Positions 55,260 to 64,000 of a DNA stretch of 64,000 nt are shown in pieces. The notes under the pieces are model-generated. The model searched no databases and was not told the origin of the DNA. It saw only the letters and a program-made list of their open reading frames with translations. Within the stretch, counting starts at the first letter, position 1; each line of letters opens with the position of its first letter. The position numbers were made by a program, and so were the translations under genes. This stretch comes from Algoriphagus sp. AGSA1 (GTDB lineage Bacteria; Bacteroidota; Bacteroidia; Cytophagales; Cyclobacteriaceae): positions 101,157 through 165,156 of the forward strand of contig NZ_JAJUWR010000015.1 of the NCBI RefSeq assembly GCF_021390545.1, in the 5' to 3' direction.

Positions 55260-56372
55260 TTAATTCCCTGGATATTTCTCCCACCATTCCTCATCCTGCT
55301 CAAAGCTATTTCCCTTCACTCCAATGGCTAAATCCTCCGCTATTTCCAGGACTATAGCCGCTCCATGCAAATTGCTTTGCCATTTGTCAGGAATACTGTC
55401 TCTACCATTGATAAGTCCAAGAATATTCCCCGTAATAGCTCCTGTACTATCAGAATCACCCGAATGATTTATGGCAGCAATCACACCCTTTTCAAAATCA
55501 CTTTCATAACGAATTGCACATAGCAAACTAATAGCAAGATCTTCCTCTGCAATCCAAGCTCCGCCCAGTTTTTGTAAATCTTCAGGTTCCAGATCTCTTT
55601 GGTCTGCCTCTTTCAAAACCGAAAACATCTTAAGAACTGCTTCTTCAACTTCATCATGATCAGGTTGCTGGGTTAGAATTTCCATACATTTCCAGATTGC
55701 AGTTCTGAGGTTATCCCCATTCGTCAAAAAAGCAATCAAAGCCGCAAAGAACCCGCCACTAAGGTAACCTGTAGGATGTCCATGAGTAAGAGCAGACAAA
55801 TGACAACCTTCACTGAATGCCCTATCAGGATTATCGCTAAACATCAACCCCACAGGTGCCATTCTCATAATTGTACCACATCCCTTACTGTCATTAATTG
55901 GATTTTTCATACTTCCCATTTTTCCATTTCTCAATGCTTGAAGGCATGTATTCCCAGGTGCTCTACAAGAATACAATTCTTCTTGAGTAAGCAGCCATCC
56001 ACTATAAAGCATATCTGGATTAAGCAATCTACTATGAACTTCCCCAAAAGAATTTGATTGAGTAAGAAGCCATCTCCTATATGAGTAAAATGTAATCTGA
56101 TGCAGGGCTCCCCCTATGCCTCGCAGCATCGCCCGATGTCTTGCCCTAAGTAAACCCTCCGCAGTAAATAAGCTCATTTGAGTATCATCCGTGAAGCGGC
56201 CCCGTCCATCTTTGAATTCGACAAAGTCAGAAATTCCTGTGTTGCCATATCTACTTTTGATTTGCCCGATTGACCAAAATTCTATGGGAGCTCCCAAAGC
56301 ATCTCCAATTGCACCTCCTAACAGACAAGCCTTAAAGGCCTCCGTTTTTGTAAATTTTGATGAATTTTTCAT
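55260..56372 (-). CDS. ADP-ribosylglycohydrolase family protein
   Basis: 370 residues. Two dinuclear-metal motifs of the DraG/ARH family are clear: GDALGAPIEF at 23-32 with FTDDTQMS at 60-67, and NHSGDSDSTGAITGN near 302-316. The family removes ADP-ribose from proteins, nucleic acids or small molecules. Pairing with a nuclease gene is unusual. It may reverse or limit an ADP-ribosylation event, or the pair may be a defence unit. No ADP-ribosyltransferase gene is in the window. Confidence 0.9.
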   Translation of the reverse strand: MKNSSKFTKTEAFKACLLGGAIGDALGAPIEFWSIGQIKSRYGNTGISDFVEFKDGRGRFTDDTQMSLFTAEGLLRARHRAMLRGIGGALHQITFYSYRRWLLTQSNSFGEVHSRLLNPDMLYSGWLLTQEELYSCRAPGNTCLQALRNGKMGSMKNPINDSKGCGTIMRMAPVGLMFSDNPDRAFSEGCHLSALTHGHPTGYLSGGFFAALIAFLTNGDNLRTAIWKCMEILTQQPDHDEVEEAVLKMFSVLKEADQRDLEPEDLQKLGGAWIAEEDLAISLLCAIRYESDFEKGVIAAINHSGDSDSTGAITGNILGLINGRDSIPDKWQSNLHGAAIVLEIAEDLAIGVKGNSFEQDEEWWEKYPGN

Positions 56373-56417
56373 GTCATTTTTTTCACAATTCAGTTCTAAA
56401 AAATCCTTGTAGATGTA

Positions 56418-56434
56418 CTATCAAGATAGCGCTA
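56418..56434. promoter_or_regulatory. Overlapping palindromes ahead of nuclease unit
   Basis: CTATCAAGATAG (56418-56429) and TAGCGCTA (56427-56434) overlap by three bases, about 46-62 bp upstream of the hydrolase start on the minus strand. Possibly an operator; the nearby TATCTTGA is only a partial -7 element. Confidence 0.35.
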
Positions 56435-56510
56435 TAAACTTTCCAAACACACTTATTGACACATATAGTCAAAATTAAAAGACTCCAGAGAGAAAACTAT
56501 AGAATATAAA

Positions 56511-56547
56511 AAAACCCTTGAAGCCTTATCGGCCTCAAGGGTTTTGA
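56511..56547 (-). terminator. Terminator B, end of clpB
   Basis: AAAACCCTTGA and TCAAGGGTTTT arms as in terminator A, with an inner AGGCC-type pairing, 21 bp after the clpB stop. Confidence 0.85.
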
Positions 56548-56567
56548 ATAGTTGAGTAGACTACTGC

Positions 56568-59183
56568 TTACAACTCAGCAGTTTCCACATTTTTGAAATA
56601 CACCTGATTATCCGCATCCAGATCCACCAACACGGCAGAGTCATTTTTGATATAGCCGGATAATATTTGTTTGGACAACTCATTCAGTACCAATCGCTGC
56701 ATGGTTCTCTTCAGCGGTCTTGCTCCGAAGTTTGCGTCAAAGCCAATCTCACCCAAGTAATCCAACACGTCTTTAGTAGCATCGATTTCTATACCTGATT
56801 CGGAAAGCCTATGCTGAATTTCCCTCCATTGGATGTCCACTATCTTACGAATGACATCCTTATTGAGCGGCTCAAACATGATCGTTTCATCTATTCTATT
56901 CAGGAATTCAGGACGAACCGATTTTTTCAAGAGCTCATACACTTCCGCTTTCGTTTTCTCAAGCACCTCTTCTTTATTCCATTCTTCCATTTCAGCAAAT
57001 CGCTCCTGGATCAGGTGCGAACCAATATTGGTTGTCAGAATGATGATGGTATTCTTAAAATTCGCTACACGCCCTTTATTATCGGTCAAGCGGCCATCAT
57101 CCAAAACCTGTAAGAGAATGTTGAACACATCAGGATGTGCTTTTTCAATCTCATCCAGCAAGATCACTGAATAGGGTTTTCTTCGAACCGCCTCAGTCAA
57201 TTGCCCTCCTTCATCGTAGCCCACGTAGCCCGGAGGCGCTCCCACCAGCCGGCTGACGGCATGTCTTTCTTGGTATTCAGACATATCGATCCGCACCATT
57301 GCGTTTTCATCATTGAAGAGATATTCCGCCAAGGCTTTAGCAAGCTCAGTCTTACCTACGCCGGTAGTACCCATAAAGATAAAGCTACCGATAGGACGCT
57401 TCGGATCTTGCAACCCAGCGCGACTTCTACGGACAGCATCGGACAAGGCCGTAATCGCCTCTTTTTGGCCAGCTACTCTTCTTCCAAGCTCATCCTCGAG
57501 ATGCAGTAACTTTTCCCGCTCGGATTGGATCATTTTATTCATCGGGATACCTGTCCACTTGGACACTACCGCAGCTATATCTTCCTGATCCACCTCTTCT
57601 TTAAGAAGCGGTGAACCTGCCTGCATCTCTGCCAACTGAGATTTGAAGGACTCCAATCGCTGCTCAGCCTCACCTATTTTACCATAACGGATCTCTGCTA
57701 CTTTACCAAAATCCCCGGCTCTTTCGGCTTGCTCAGCTTCCAGCTTATAATTATCAATCCGCTCTTTCTCACGCTGTATTCCGGTGATCACGGCTTTTTC
57801 ACTTTCCCATTTGGCTTTTACGCTGTCCCGCTTTTCAGCCAGCTCAGCCAGTTCTTTACTTAGGACTGTTTCTTTGTCTTTATTCTTTTCTCTACGGATA
57901 GCCTCTCGCTCGATCTCCAACTGCATGATTCTACGATTCAGCTCATCCAGTTCCTGCGGTAAGGAATCAATCTCCATCCTCAATTTGGCAGCAGCTTCAT
58001 CCATCAAGTCAATTGCCTTATCCGGTAAGAAACGATCAGAAATGTACCGCTGCGAAAGTTCCACTGCCGCTATAACTGCATCATCCTTGATCCGCACACC
58101 ATGGTGCAATTCGTATTTATCCTTAATCCCCCGAAGAATAGAAATCGCATCCGCAGCATCCGGTTCATCGACTATCACAGCCTGGAATCTACGTTCCAGT
58201 GCCTTATCTTTCTCAATGTACTTCTGGTATTCCTTCAGCGTGGTCGCTCCTATCGCATGGAGTTCCCCTCTTGCTAAAGCCGGCTTCAACAAGTTAGCCG
58301 CATCCATGGCTCCTTCTCCTCCTCCACCAGCTCCGATCAAGGTATGGATCTCATCGATGAATAGAATAATCTCACCTTCTGCGTCAGTGACTTCCTTGAT
58401 TACAGCTTTTAACCGCTCCTCAAACTCACCTTTGTACTTGGCCCCGGCAACGAGCAAGCCCATATCCAGAGAAATCAAGGTCTTGGATTTAAGATTTTCA
58501 GGAACATCTCCAGAAACGATTCTTTGTGCCAACCCTTCTACGATTGCGGTTTTACCCACACCGGGTTCACCCAATAGAATCGGGTTGTTTTTGGTTCTAC
58601 GGGCCAAGATCTGAAGCACTCTCCTAATCTCTTCATCGCGGCCTATCACAGGGTCAATCTTTCCCTTCTTGGCCATTTCATTCAGGTTTTTGGAGTATTT
58701 TTCCAATGCCTGATACTTGCTTTCTGCGTTAGGATCGGTCACTTTATTTCCTTTTCTAAGTTCTTTGATAGCTTCGATCAAAGGCTTCTCGGAAATCCCC
58801 TGATCTTTTAGAATTTTTGCGGTAGCATCACCTGCAGCTAATATTCCCAACAACAAATGTTCTACAGCCACATACTCATCTCCAAAGGTCTTGAGATAAT
58901 CCTTCGCTTTAGAAAGCACCTGGTTGGAATAATTGGAAAGGTAAGGCTGCTGGCCACCGCTTACTTTGGGTAATTTTGCTAGTTGATCATCAACTTTTTG
59001 AGTAATCAGCTGCTTACTTGTTCCGAACCTCTTAAAAAGAAAGTCCGTCACATTCTCATCTTCTGAGAGTATTCCCTTCAAGAGGTGGGCAGGTTCAATT
59101 GCAGGCTGTCCTGCCCCAGAGGCGATTTCCAAAGCCTTTTGAATTGCCTCTTGGGATTTAATAGTGAATTGTTTGAAGTCCAT
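56568..59183 (-). CDS. clpB: ClpB disaggregase
   Basis: Hsp100 chaperone that rescues aggregated proteins with DnaK. 871 residues from the ATG at 59183 ([14 protein letters not shown]); another ATG five codons upstream is less family-like. N-domain 1-150, first AAA domain with GEPGVGKT and [11 protein letters not shown], middle coiled coil (about 405-525) that marks ClpB rather than ClpC, second AAA with [30 protein letters not shown] and NFGARPLKR. Single gene. A long plus-strand frame opposite it is a shadow. Confidence 0.97.
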   Translation of the reverse strand: MDFKQFTIKSQEAIQKALEIASGAGQPAIEPAHLLKGILSEDENVTDFLFKRFGTSKQLITQKVDDQLAKLPKVSGGQQPYLSNYSNQVLSKAKDYLKTFGDEYVAVEHLLLGILAAGDATAKILKDQGISEKPLIEAIKELRKGNKVTDPNAESKYQALEKYSKNLNEMAKKGKIDPVIGRDEEIRRVLQILARRTKNNPILLGEPGVGKTAIVEGLAQRIVSGDVPENLKSKTLISLDMGLLVAGAKYKGEFEERLKAVIKEVTDAEGEIILFIDEIHTLIGAGGGGEGAMDAANLLKPALARGELHAIGATTLKEYQKYIEKDKALERRFQAVIVDEPDAADAISILRGIKDKYELHHGVRIKDDAVIAAVELSQRYISDRFLPDKAIDLMDEAAAKLRMEIDSLPQELDELNRRIMQLEIEREAIRREKNKDKETVLSKELAELAEKRDSVKAKWESEKAVITGIQREKERIDNYKLEAEQAERAGDFGKVAEIRYGKIGEAEQRLESFKSQLAEMQAGSPLLKEEVDQEDIAAVVSKWTGIPMNKMIQSEREKLLHLEDELGRRVAGQKEAITALSDAVRRSRAGLQDPKRPIGSFIFMGTTGVGKTELAKALAEYLFNDENAMVRIDMSEYQERHAVSRLVGAPPGYVGYDEGGQLTEAVRRKPYSVILLDEIEKAHPDVFNILLQVLDDGRLTDNKGRVANFKNTIIILTTNIGSHLIQERFAEMEEWNKEEVLEKTKAEVYELLKKSVRPEFLNRIDETIMFEPLNKDVIRKIVDIQWREIQHRLSESGIEIDATKDVLDYLGEIGFDANFGARPLKRTMQRLVLNELSKQILSGYIKNDSAVLVDLDADNQVYFKNVETAEL

Positions 59184-59466
59184 AGTATAGCCGGTCATTA
59201 GTGGCGTATTAATTTACAAACTAGGACGAAGGGATTCAACTATTCGTCCTCATTACACCCTCTATGATCAAAACCACCTCCAATTACTTTTTTCGGTCAA
59301 AATGACTGGAAAACTCACATAAACCGCTTGACACACGGAAAAAATGACAGAATTATATTCTGATTATTAGGATTTCCCGACATAACGTGCGTCTAATATT
59401 CTGATTTTTTATATAGTAGTTAATTCTTTTTCCCACTAGTCATTTCCGCTACTGATTTTTGTCAAA
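59184..59466. other. Intergenic region between divergent clpB and ORF6N genes
   Basis: About 280 A/T-rich bases. TTGACA occurs at 59329-59334, but no complete Bacteroidota promoter or heat-shock element was identified. Confidence 0.35.
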
Positions 59467-59976
59467 ATGAATTCACTTACTACAGAAGAAAATATCCTAG
59501 AACTGATCCTCAAAATCCGCAATCAAAAAGTAATGTTAGATTCTGATCTGGCGGAGATGTATGGGGTACCTACTAAACGACTCAATGAACAAGTAAAAAG
59601 AAACTCTGATCGTTTCCCCGAGGATTTTATGTTTCAATTAAAGGAGGACGAATGGAGAAACTTGAAGTCGCAATTTGCGACCTCAAGATGGGGAGGCAGA
59701 CGAACTCCACCATATGTCTTTACCGAACAGGGAGTAGCGATGTTATCTTCCGTATTGAATAGTGCTCAAGCAATCCAGGTGAATATTTCTATTATGAGGA
59801 TTTTTGTAAAAATGAGAGATTGGGCCATGAACTATTCTGATTTGCAGGACAAAATCCATGAACTGCAGCAATCTGAATCTGATCAAAATCACCACATTGC
59901 TAAAATCTATCAGATTATTGAGGAACTTCTAAAGCCTGCCATAGGCGAAAGAAAAGCTATCGGATTTAAAAAGTAG
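59467..59976 (+). CDS. ORF6N-domain protein
   Basis: 169 residues. The first 90 form an ORF6N DNA-binding domain (IRNQKVMLDSDLAEMYGVPTKRLNEQVKRN, FPEDFMFQL, FTEQGVAMLSSVLNS), first described in phage antirepressors and common in Bacteroidota chromosomes. A coiled coil follows (110-150). The chromosomal forms are often stray or selfish genes. No phage genes are nearby. Confidence 0.9.
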   Translation: MNSLTTEENILELILKIRNQKVMLDSDLAEMYGVPTKRLNEQVKRNSDRFPEDFMFQLKEDEWRNLKSQFATSRWGGRRTPPYVFTEQGVAMLSSVLNSAQAIQVNISIMRIFVKMRDWAMNYSDLQDKIHELQQSESDQNHHIAKIYQIIEELLKPAIGERKAIGFKK

Positions 59977-60006
59977 AACCCTGCTTTCTAGATGAAAGCA
60001 GGGTTC
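59976..60006. terminator. Bidirectional terminator
   Basis: GAACCCTGCTTTC and GAAAGCAGGGTTC form a perfect 13-bp stem with a 5-nt loop between convergent genes. Confidence 0.88.
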
Positions 60007-60026
60007 ATTATTTTAATCAAAAGAAA

Positions 60027-61283
60027 TCACTTTTGGCCCGCAGCATAATCCTCCACTGCCTGCCAAACTCTGAACACATTTTTATAGCATATTTTCTCAA
60101 TCTCCTCCCTTGAGTATCCCCTCTTTAAAAGTTCCGCAATCAGATTAGGATACATGGACACATCCTTCAGGCCGGTAGGCAAGGTATCACCTACCCCATC
60201 AAAATCAGACCCTAAACCCACATAATCAATTCCCACCAGATTTTTCACATAGTCGATATGATCCGCTACTCGCTGAACTGTAGGGAATGGATTGTTGGCA
60301 GCTGTATATTCAGAAATGTATGCCTGGGCGGCAGAATCCCTTCTTGAAAGATTATTCTCTGCAAGCCAATTCACTAGGTGTTCTCTAACAGCAGTGCTTC
60401 CCGCAGCATAGGCAGAATCAATAAATGTCCCTCCAAAATTGATCATCATCACTCCTCCGTTTTTAGCCAATGCCTGAATCAATTCGTCATTCATATTACG
60501 CTCAAAACCCGGAGTAAACGCCCTTACTGAGGAATGGGAAGCTATAGCGGGTGCTTTCGTAATTGCCAGAGCATCCTTAAAAGTCTCATCAGACACGTGC
60601 GACACATCCACCATAATCCCCACTCTGTTCATCTCTGCCACGACTTGCTCACCGTATTCGCTCAGACCATTGTAAAGCCTCACTGTATCATAACTACTAT
60701 CTCCGATCAAATTGGCCTTACCATGTGTAAGCGTGATGTATCGAATGCCACGTCCGTGAAAATATTCCACATTGGAAATATCATCTTCCAGCGCCGATCC
60801 ATTTTCCATCCCCATAGGCAGGGACACTTTGCCTTCGGCAAAATTCCTCTCTACGTCAGCTGGACTATAGGCCATGGCAAATTTATCCGGAAAAGTCTCT
60901 GCCAATCGCTCCGTCATGAGTATCAGGGAGTCTGCCAGTCCCTTGGATGATCCCGCCTTCTGCTGAAGGCCTGCAGGTATATATATGGACATAAATGGCG
61001 CATCTAGTCCTCCCTCCTTCGCCCTAGGAAAATCGAAATTGCCATCCGGCGTACGTACCGACACATCCAGCACTTCTCTCTGCAGTGTAAATCCGCCTAC
61101 CTTCATACGGTAAGGCAAATCGACATGTCCATCTACCATGATGGTCTCATGTGCGATTTCCTTGGCAACTTCCAGGCGTTGCTCATCTGACATCTTCGTG
61201 TAATCGACCGTAACTTCAGCTTCTCTGGATGAACACCCAAACACTAAACTGGAAGCAATCACTAAAGTAAAATATCTTCTCAT
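60027..61283 (-). CDS. Membrane dipeptidase (M19), lipoprotein
   Basis: 418 residues from the ATG at 61283, which gives a lipobox at Cys17 (SSLVFGC). Zinc ligands and family signatures: HVDLPYRM near residue 49, GMENGSAL, ITLTHGKAN, VDVSHVSDETF, SHSSVRAFTPGFERN and GSDFDGVGDTLPTGL. Cleaves dipeptides, including some with D-residues, in the periplasm or at the surface. Confidence 0.93.
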   Translation of the reverse strand: MRRYFTLVIASSLVFGCSSREAEVTVDYTKMSDEQRLEVAKEIAHETIMVDGHVDLPYRMKVGGFTLQREVLDVSVRTPDGNFDFPRAKEGGLDAPFMSIYIPAGLQQKAGSSKGLADSLILMTERLAETFPDKFAMAYSPADVERNFAEGKVSLPMGMENGSALEDDISNVEYFHGRGIRYITLTHGKANLIGDSSYDTVRLYNGLSEYGEQVVAEMNRVGIMVDVSHVSDETFKDALAITKAPAIASHSSVRAFTPGFERNMNDELIQALAKNGGVMMINFGGTFIDSAYAAGSTAVREHLVNWLAENNLSRRDSAAQAYISEYTAANNPFPTVQRVADHIDYVKNLVGIDYVGLGSDFDGVGDTLPTGLKDVSMYPNLIAELLKRGYSREEIEKICYKNVFRVWQAVEDYAAGQK

Positions 61284-61655
61284 AAGTTGGTGGTTTATAT
61301 TTATGCGTAAGATAATTGGTTTTTCCAATTGAATTTTAAATTATCCATCAACGGGAATAAATACTGACTTTTAGTGCAATTCCGTCTCAGCAATACCCAA
61401 CTTTAAGAAATCATGCGCTTGAATCAGCAAAAAAACCAAAAATCACACCTTAAAAAAAACAAACATGCAATTCACCCAACCCCCTTTCAACTTAAATTCC
61501 ATCCCCTTAATTAGATGAAAACCTAAGACATTTCCCTTTTCTTTGACATGAAAGTTCTTTTATCGTAACTTTTCACCAGGCGTTAAATCCTTCATACGCA
61601 ATGCTCACCTATTCAGTATTTTAAACCAACCTTTGACATATTTAAATCCGAACTC
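61284..61655. promoter_or_regulatory. Divergent intergenic region with promoter-like site
   Basis: About 370 A/T-rich bases without a gene. TTTG at 61542-61545, 20 bp, then TAACTTTT at 61566-61573 is a seven-of-eight match to the phylum promoter for the downstream lipoprotein gene, with a leader of about 80 nt. Confidence 0.4.
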
Positions 61656-62540
61656 ATGAACACTAAATTGAAATTCGCCCTCGTCGGCATCACATCCACC
61701 TTGCTTTTTGCACAATGTAGTCCTCAAAAAACAGAAGAATCCACCGTTGAGGAAGGGACTGTGGAAGCGGTCAAAACTCCTTCTCTAACAAAAATATGGG
61801 AAACAGACACCACTTTAATAACGAATGAATCCGTACTATATGACAAGTCCACAGGAAAAATCTACGTATCCAATATTGAGGGAGAACCGTCAGGTAAAGA
61901 CGGAAAGGGGTCAATATCAATTTTAGACCAGGAAGGAAATATCGTCGATCAGGAGTGGGTTACCGGCTTGGACGCTCCCAAAGGGATGGGCATTGCCAAT
62001 GGGAATCTCTACGTAACGGATATCGATCAACTTATTGAAATAGATCTGGAGTCGGGTGACATCACTAAAAAACACCCTGTAGAAGGTGCTGTTTTTTTAA
62101 ACGATGTGGCTACTTATGAGAGCAAAGTGTATTTTACAGACATGAATACCGGTAAAATCCATATGCTTGAAGACGGAAAAATATCCATTGTGGCGGAGGG
62201 GCATTCTTCTATCAACGGCATTGCTGTAGATCCAAAAGGATCAGTGTATGGTCTTGACGGAGAAGGTTTTAAAATGATCAATCTGGACGGGACAGCCATG
62301 CTGCTCAATAAAAATGTAACAGGAGGAGATGGGCTTGTTATTCTTGGAGATGGCAATTACCTGGCTTCCCGCTGGGCAGGAGAGGTTTATTTCATCAATG
62401 CCGAAGGTGAAACTCTTCTTTTAGACACCAAGGCTGAGGAGTCAAACACAGCGGATATTGGATTTATCCCCGGAGAAAACATAGTCCTTGTCCCTACTTT
62501 CTTCAAAAACAAGGTAGTCGCATACAAGCTTGACTATTAA
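61656..62540 (+). CDS. SMP-30/gluconolactonase-like lipoprotein
   Basis: 294 residues with lipobox Cys21 (LLFAQC). The rest is a six-bladed propeller of NHL/SMP-30 style: NESVLYDKSTGKIYVSNIEG, DAPKGMGIANGNLYVTDI, VFLNDVATYESKVYFTDM, SINGIAVDPKGSVYGLDGEG. The NESVLYD and VFLNDVA boxes resemble SMP-30 metal-site segments. Substrate and activity unknown. Confidence 0.85.
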   Translation: MNTKLKFALVGITSTLLFAQCSPQKTEESTVEEGTVEAVKTPSLTKIWETDTTLITNESVLYDKSTGKIYVSNIEGEPSGKDGKGSISILDQEGNIVDQEWVTGLDAPKGMGIANGNLYVTDIDQLIEIDLESGDITKKHPVEGAVFLNDVATYESKVYFTDMNTGKIHMLEDGKISIVAEGHSSINGIAVDPKGSVYGLDGEGFKMINLDGTAMLLNKNVTGGDGLVILGDGNYLASRWAGEVYFINAEGETLLLDTKAEESNTADIGFIPGENIVLVPTFFKNKVVAYKLDY

Positions 62541-62854
62541 TTCAATTTTGTTCCATTAAAACGAAAGAGCCTCCGATCAGAGGCTTTTTTAAATATATTG
62601 AACCCAAGTGCCAAAATAAGCCTTATACTTACAAATGGCACGCTTAGGAATCCAAGATGTCATTTTCCCCGTTTAGGAAAGTAAGAACTCTTTTTAGTAA
62701 AAGGGTTAATTTCTCATCCTAACTTGGGACAAGTTTAAAATCTTCCCACGACAGATAGTATAATTCTATCATTTATTCTCCCAATTGTAAGTAAATTTGT
62801 CCAAACTCAAAATCATCCCGAGAAGGAGCATATCCGGGCATAAATATATCAAAG
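62541..62854. other. Intergenic region before desaturase
   Basis: 314 bp holding the terminator at 62568 and, at 62792-62799, TAAATTTG as a full -7 match without a well-placed TTG. Nothing else recognised. Confidence 0.4.
62568..62591 (+). terminator. Terminator
   Basis: AGCCTC and GAGGCT stem with a 6-nt loop followed by TTTTTT. Confidence 0.8.
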
Positions 62855-63853
62855 ATGAAGTCAGCTGAAATAGATTACGAACTAGAAAAGAACATCGAGG
62901 TTATTTCTCAATTAGATGATCTTGTTGGAGAGGCTGTGGATAATATTCTGGTAGATCCAGACAAATGTTGGCAACCTTCGGATTTCCTACCCGATTTCGG
63001 AGATCCCGATATTCATGATGAAATCAAATCTCTTCAAAAAAGATCCGAGGGGATTCCAGATACGGTATTGACATCTTTGGTCGGGAACATGATCACCGAA
63101 GAAGCCCTGCCTAGTTACCAAACTTACTTTAATTTAATTCCCGGCATCAATTCGGAGCGAAGCTTATTGTCAGAATCCGGATGGGTACGCTGGTCCAAAT
63201 CCTGGACTGCCGAGGAAAACCGCCACGGCGACCTGTTAAATAAGTATCTCTATATGACAGGACGAGTGGACATGAAGGCAGTAGAGCAGACCATCCATAG
63301 GTTATTGATGAATGGGTTCGATCCTAATTCAGGGAATGATCCGTATCAGGCTATCGTCTATACTTCTTTTCAGGAAAGAGCCACTAAAATCTCCCATGTC
63401 AATACCGGTAAGCTTGCGGATATCGCTGGAGATCCCGTTCTGGGAAGAATCTGCAAACAAATAGCAGGAGATGAAGCCAGGCATGAAAAAGCATATAAAA
63501 GCTTTATGTCAGCAATATTTGAAATCGACCCAAATGGAGCCATCATTGCTTTTGAAAAGCTAATGAGAAAGCAAATCGTGATGCCTGCCGTGCTGATGGG
63601 GAAAGGCGGATCCAACCCTTCGCTATTTACCCAATTCTCTGAAGTAACCCAGAAAGTGGGGATCTATACAGGATGGGATTATGCCAGGATCATTGATCAC
63701 TTGGTAAGCCTCTGGAAAATCGAAAACCTGACCGGCTTAAATGATGTGGCTGCCAAAGCCCAGGATTATCTGGCAAAGTTATCTGAAAGGTATATGAGAT
63801 TAGCTGATCGAATGAAAGCTCCAGAAGAGGTAAAACTTGCATGGCTTAAGTAG
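62855..63853 (+). CDS. Acyl-ACP desaturase
   Basis: Soluble di-iron enzyme that introduces a double bond into acyl-ACP. 332 residues. Both iron motifs of the ferritin-like fold are present: E120-E121-N-R-H124 and D206-E207-A-R-H210, as in stearoyl-ACP desaturases (ExxH twice). Cytosolic; would need ferredoxin. Monocistronic. An insertion sequence begins 22 bp after the stop. Confidence 0.93.
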   Translation: MKSAEIDYELEKNIEVISQLDDLVGEAVDNILVDPDKCWQPSDFLPDFGDPDIHDEIKSLQKRSEGIPDTVLTSLVGNMITEEALPSYQTYFNLIPGINSERSLLSESGWVRWSKSWTAEENRHGDLLNKYLYMTGRVDMKAVEQTIHRLLMNGFDPNSGNDPYQAIVYTSFQERATKISHVNTGKLADIAGDPVLGRICKQIAGDEARHEKAYKSFMSAIFEIDPNGAIIAFEKLMRKQIVMPAVLMGKGGSNPSLFTQFSEVTQKVGIYTGWDYARIIDHLVSLWKIENLTGLNDVAAKAQDYLAKLSERYMRLADRMKAPEEVKLAWLK

Positions 63854-63875
63854 CCGACAAATCATATTATTTCAA

Positions 63876-64000
63876 GAGGCTGTCTCAAAAGTAGCTAGTT
63901 TAAAAGGCTAGTCGATTTCTCGGCTAGCCTTTCCTGTTTTAACTCAAAACATGTATTTTGAGGTGTGCAAAAACAAGACTTAAATGTAGCCTTTAAGGAC
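63876..64000 (+). mobile_element. Left end of an IS1182-type insertion sequence, cut by window edge
   Basis: GAGGCTGTCTCAAAAG at 63876-63891 has the look of a terminal inverted repeat common in this phylum. A 10-bp stem (GGCTAGTCGA with TCGGCTAGCC, one G-T pair) at about 63909-63932 forms a hairpin that would shield the transposase from outside transcription. A transposase frame follows at 63965. The right end is outside. Confidence 0.7.
63965..64000 (+). CDS. Transposase, first 12 codons only
   Basis: GTG start, reading (V/M)QKQDLNVAFKD, which is how many IS1182-family transposases of Bacteroidota begin. Only 12 codons are visible, so the family call rests on this start, the hairpin and the terminal repeat. 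Confidence 0.6.
   Translation, partial: MQKQDLNVAFKD

Noticed and set aside
57784..58614. 276-codon plus-strand open frame, serine-rich
   Set aside because: It lies wholly opposite clpB and is a by-product of that gene's codon use; the translation has no domain and is low in complexity.
59467..59976. ORF6N gene considered as a prophage remnant
   Set aside because: No other phage gene or attachment site around it; stand-alone ORF6N genes are common in this phylum.

Overview
The window is a stretch of chromosome from a member of the Bacteroidota, most likely the Cytophagales and close to Cyclobacteriaceae such as Algoriphagus (the family is inferred). The grounds are several promoters of the phylum type (TTG or TTTG, 17-20 bp, TAnnTTTG), the lack of Shine-Dalgarno sites, large TonB-dependent receptors with carboxypeptidase-regulatory domains, a TPR/HTH regulator, an Nqr sodium pump and many small secreted or lipoprotein genes of this phylum. 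Most of it is ordinary housekeeping sequence with short convergent or divergent operons separated by strong hairpin terminators.

Layout. 1-3486 (minus): start of a tryptophan operon, promoter - trpL leader peptide with three consecutive Trp codons - attenuator hairpin - trpE - broken four-helix-bundle gene - trpG - trpD (cut by the window edge). 3.8-9 kb (plus): small secreted and hypothetical proteins, SRP RNA, small transaldolase, FtsE-type ATPase, S41 protease lipoprotein. 9-14.7 kb (minus): TPR/HTH regulator, then a beta-propeller phytase and TonB receptor pair. 15-21 kb: PAP2 phosphatase, GT39 transferase, mnmH-selD selenium pair, TolB-like propeller, DUF502 protein. 21.3-28.4 kb (minus): DUF1080 protein, nqrABCDE without nqrF, ispH-cmk. 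28.5-36 kb: adenine deaminase, a degraded stretch, a lipoprotein, prfC, an orphan histidine kinase, dps. 36.3-44.4 kb (minus): NatAB-like exporter, dnaJ-grpE, obg, adk, hpt, M42 peptidase. 44.5-52.5 kb (plus): OmpA protein, Ca/Na antiporter, second TonB receptor, DPP-IV peptidase, small regulatory-domain protein.

52.5-59.5 kb is the accessory part: a decayed second copy of the small regulatory-domain gene, three 32-bp tandem repeats, an AAA/DUF4143 ATPase, and a two-gene unit (ADP-ribosylglycohydrolase then Mrr-like nuclease with an unknown N-terminal domain) placed downstream of clpB between two look-alike terminators. This pair is the best candidate here for an undescribed, possibly defensive, system. 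The right end holds an ORF6N protein, a dipeptidase lipoprotein, an SMP-30-like lipoprotein, an acyl-ACP desaturase and the left end of an IS1182-type insertion sequence that runs off the window.

Other points of note: the trp leader/attenuator, a dispersed intergenic repeat of about 150 bp (two copies, one flanked by a perfect 14-bp direct repeat), a 7-bp periodic degenerate array after dps, and a DnaJ with only two of the usual four zinc motifs. No CRISPR array, tRNA or 5S/16S/23S gene was seen.
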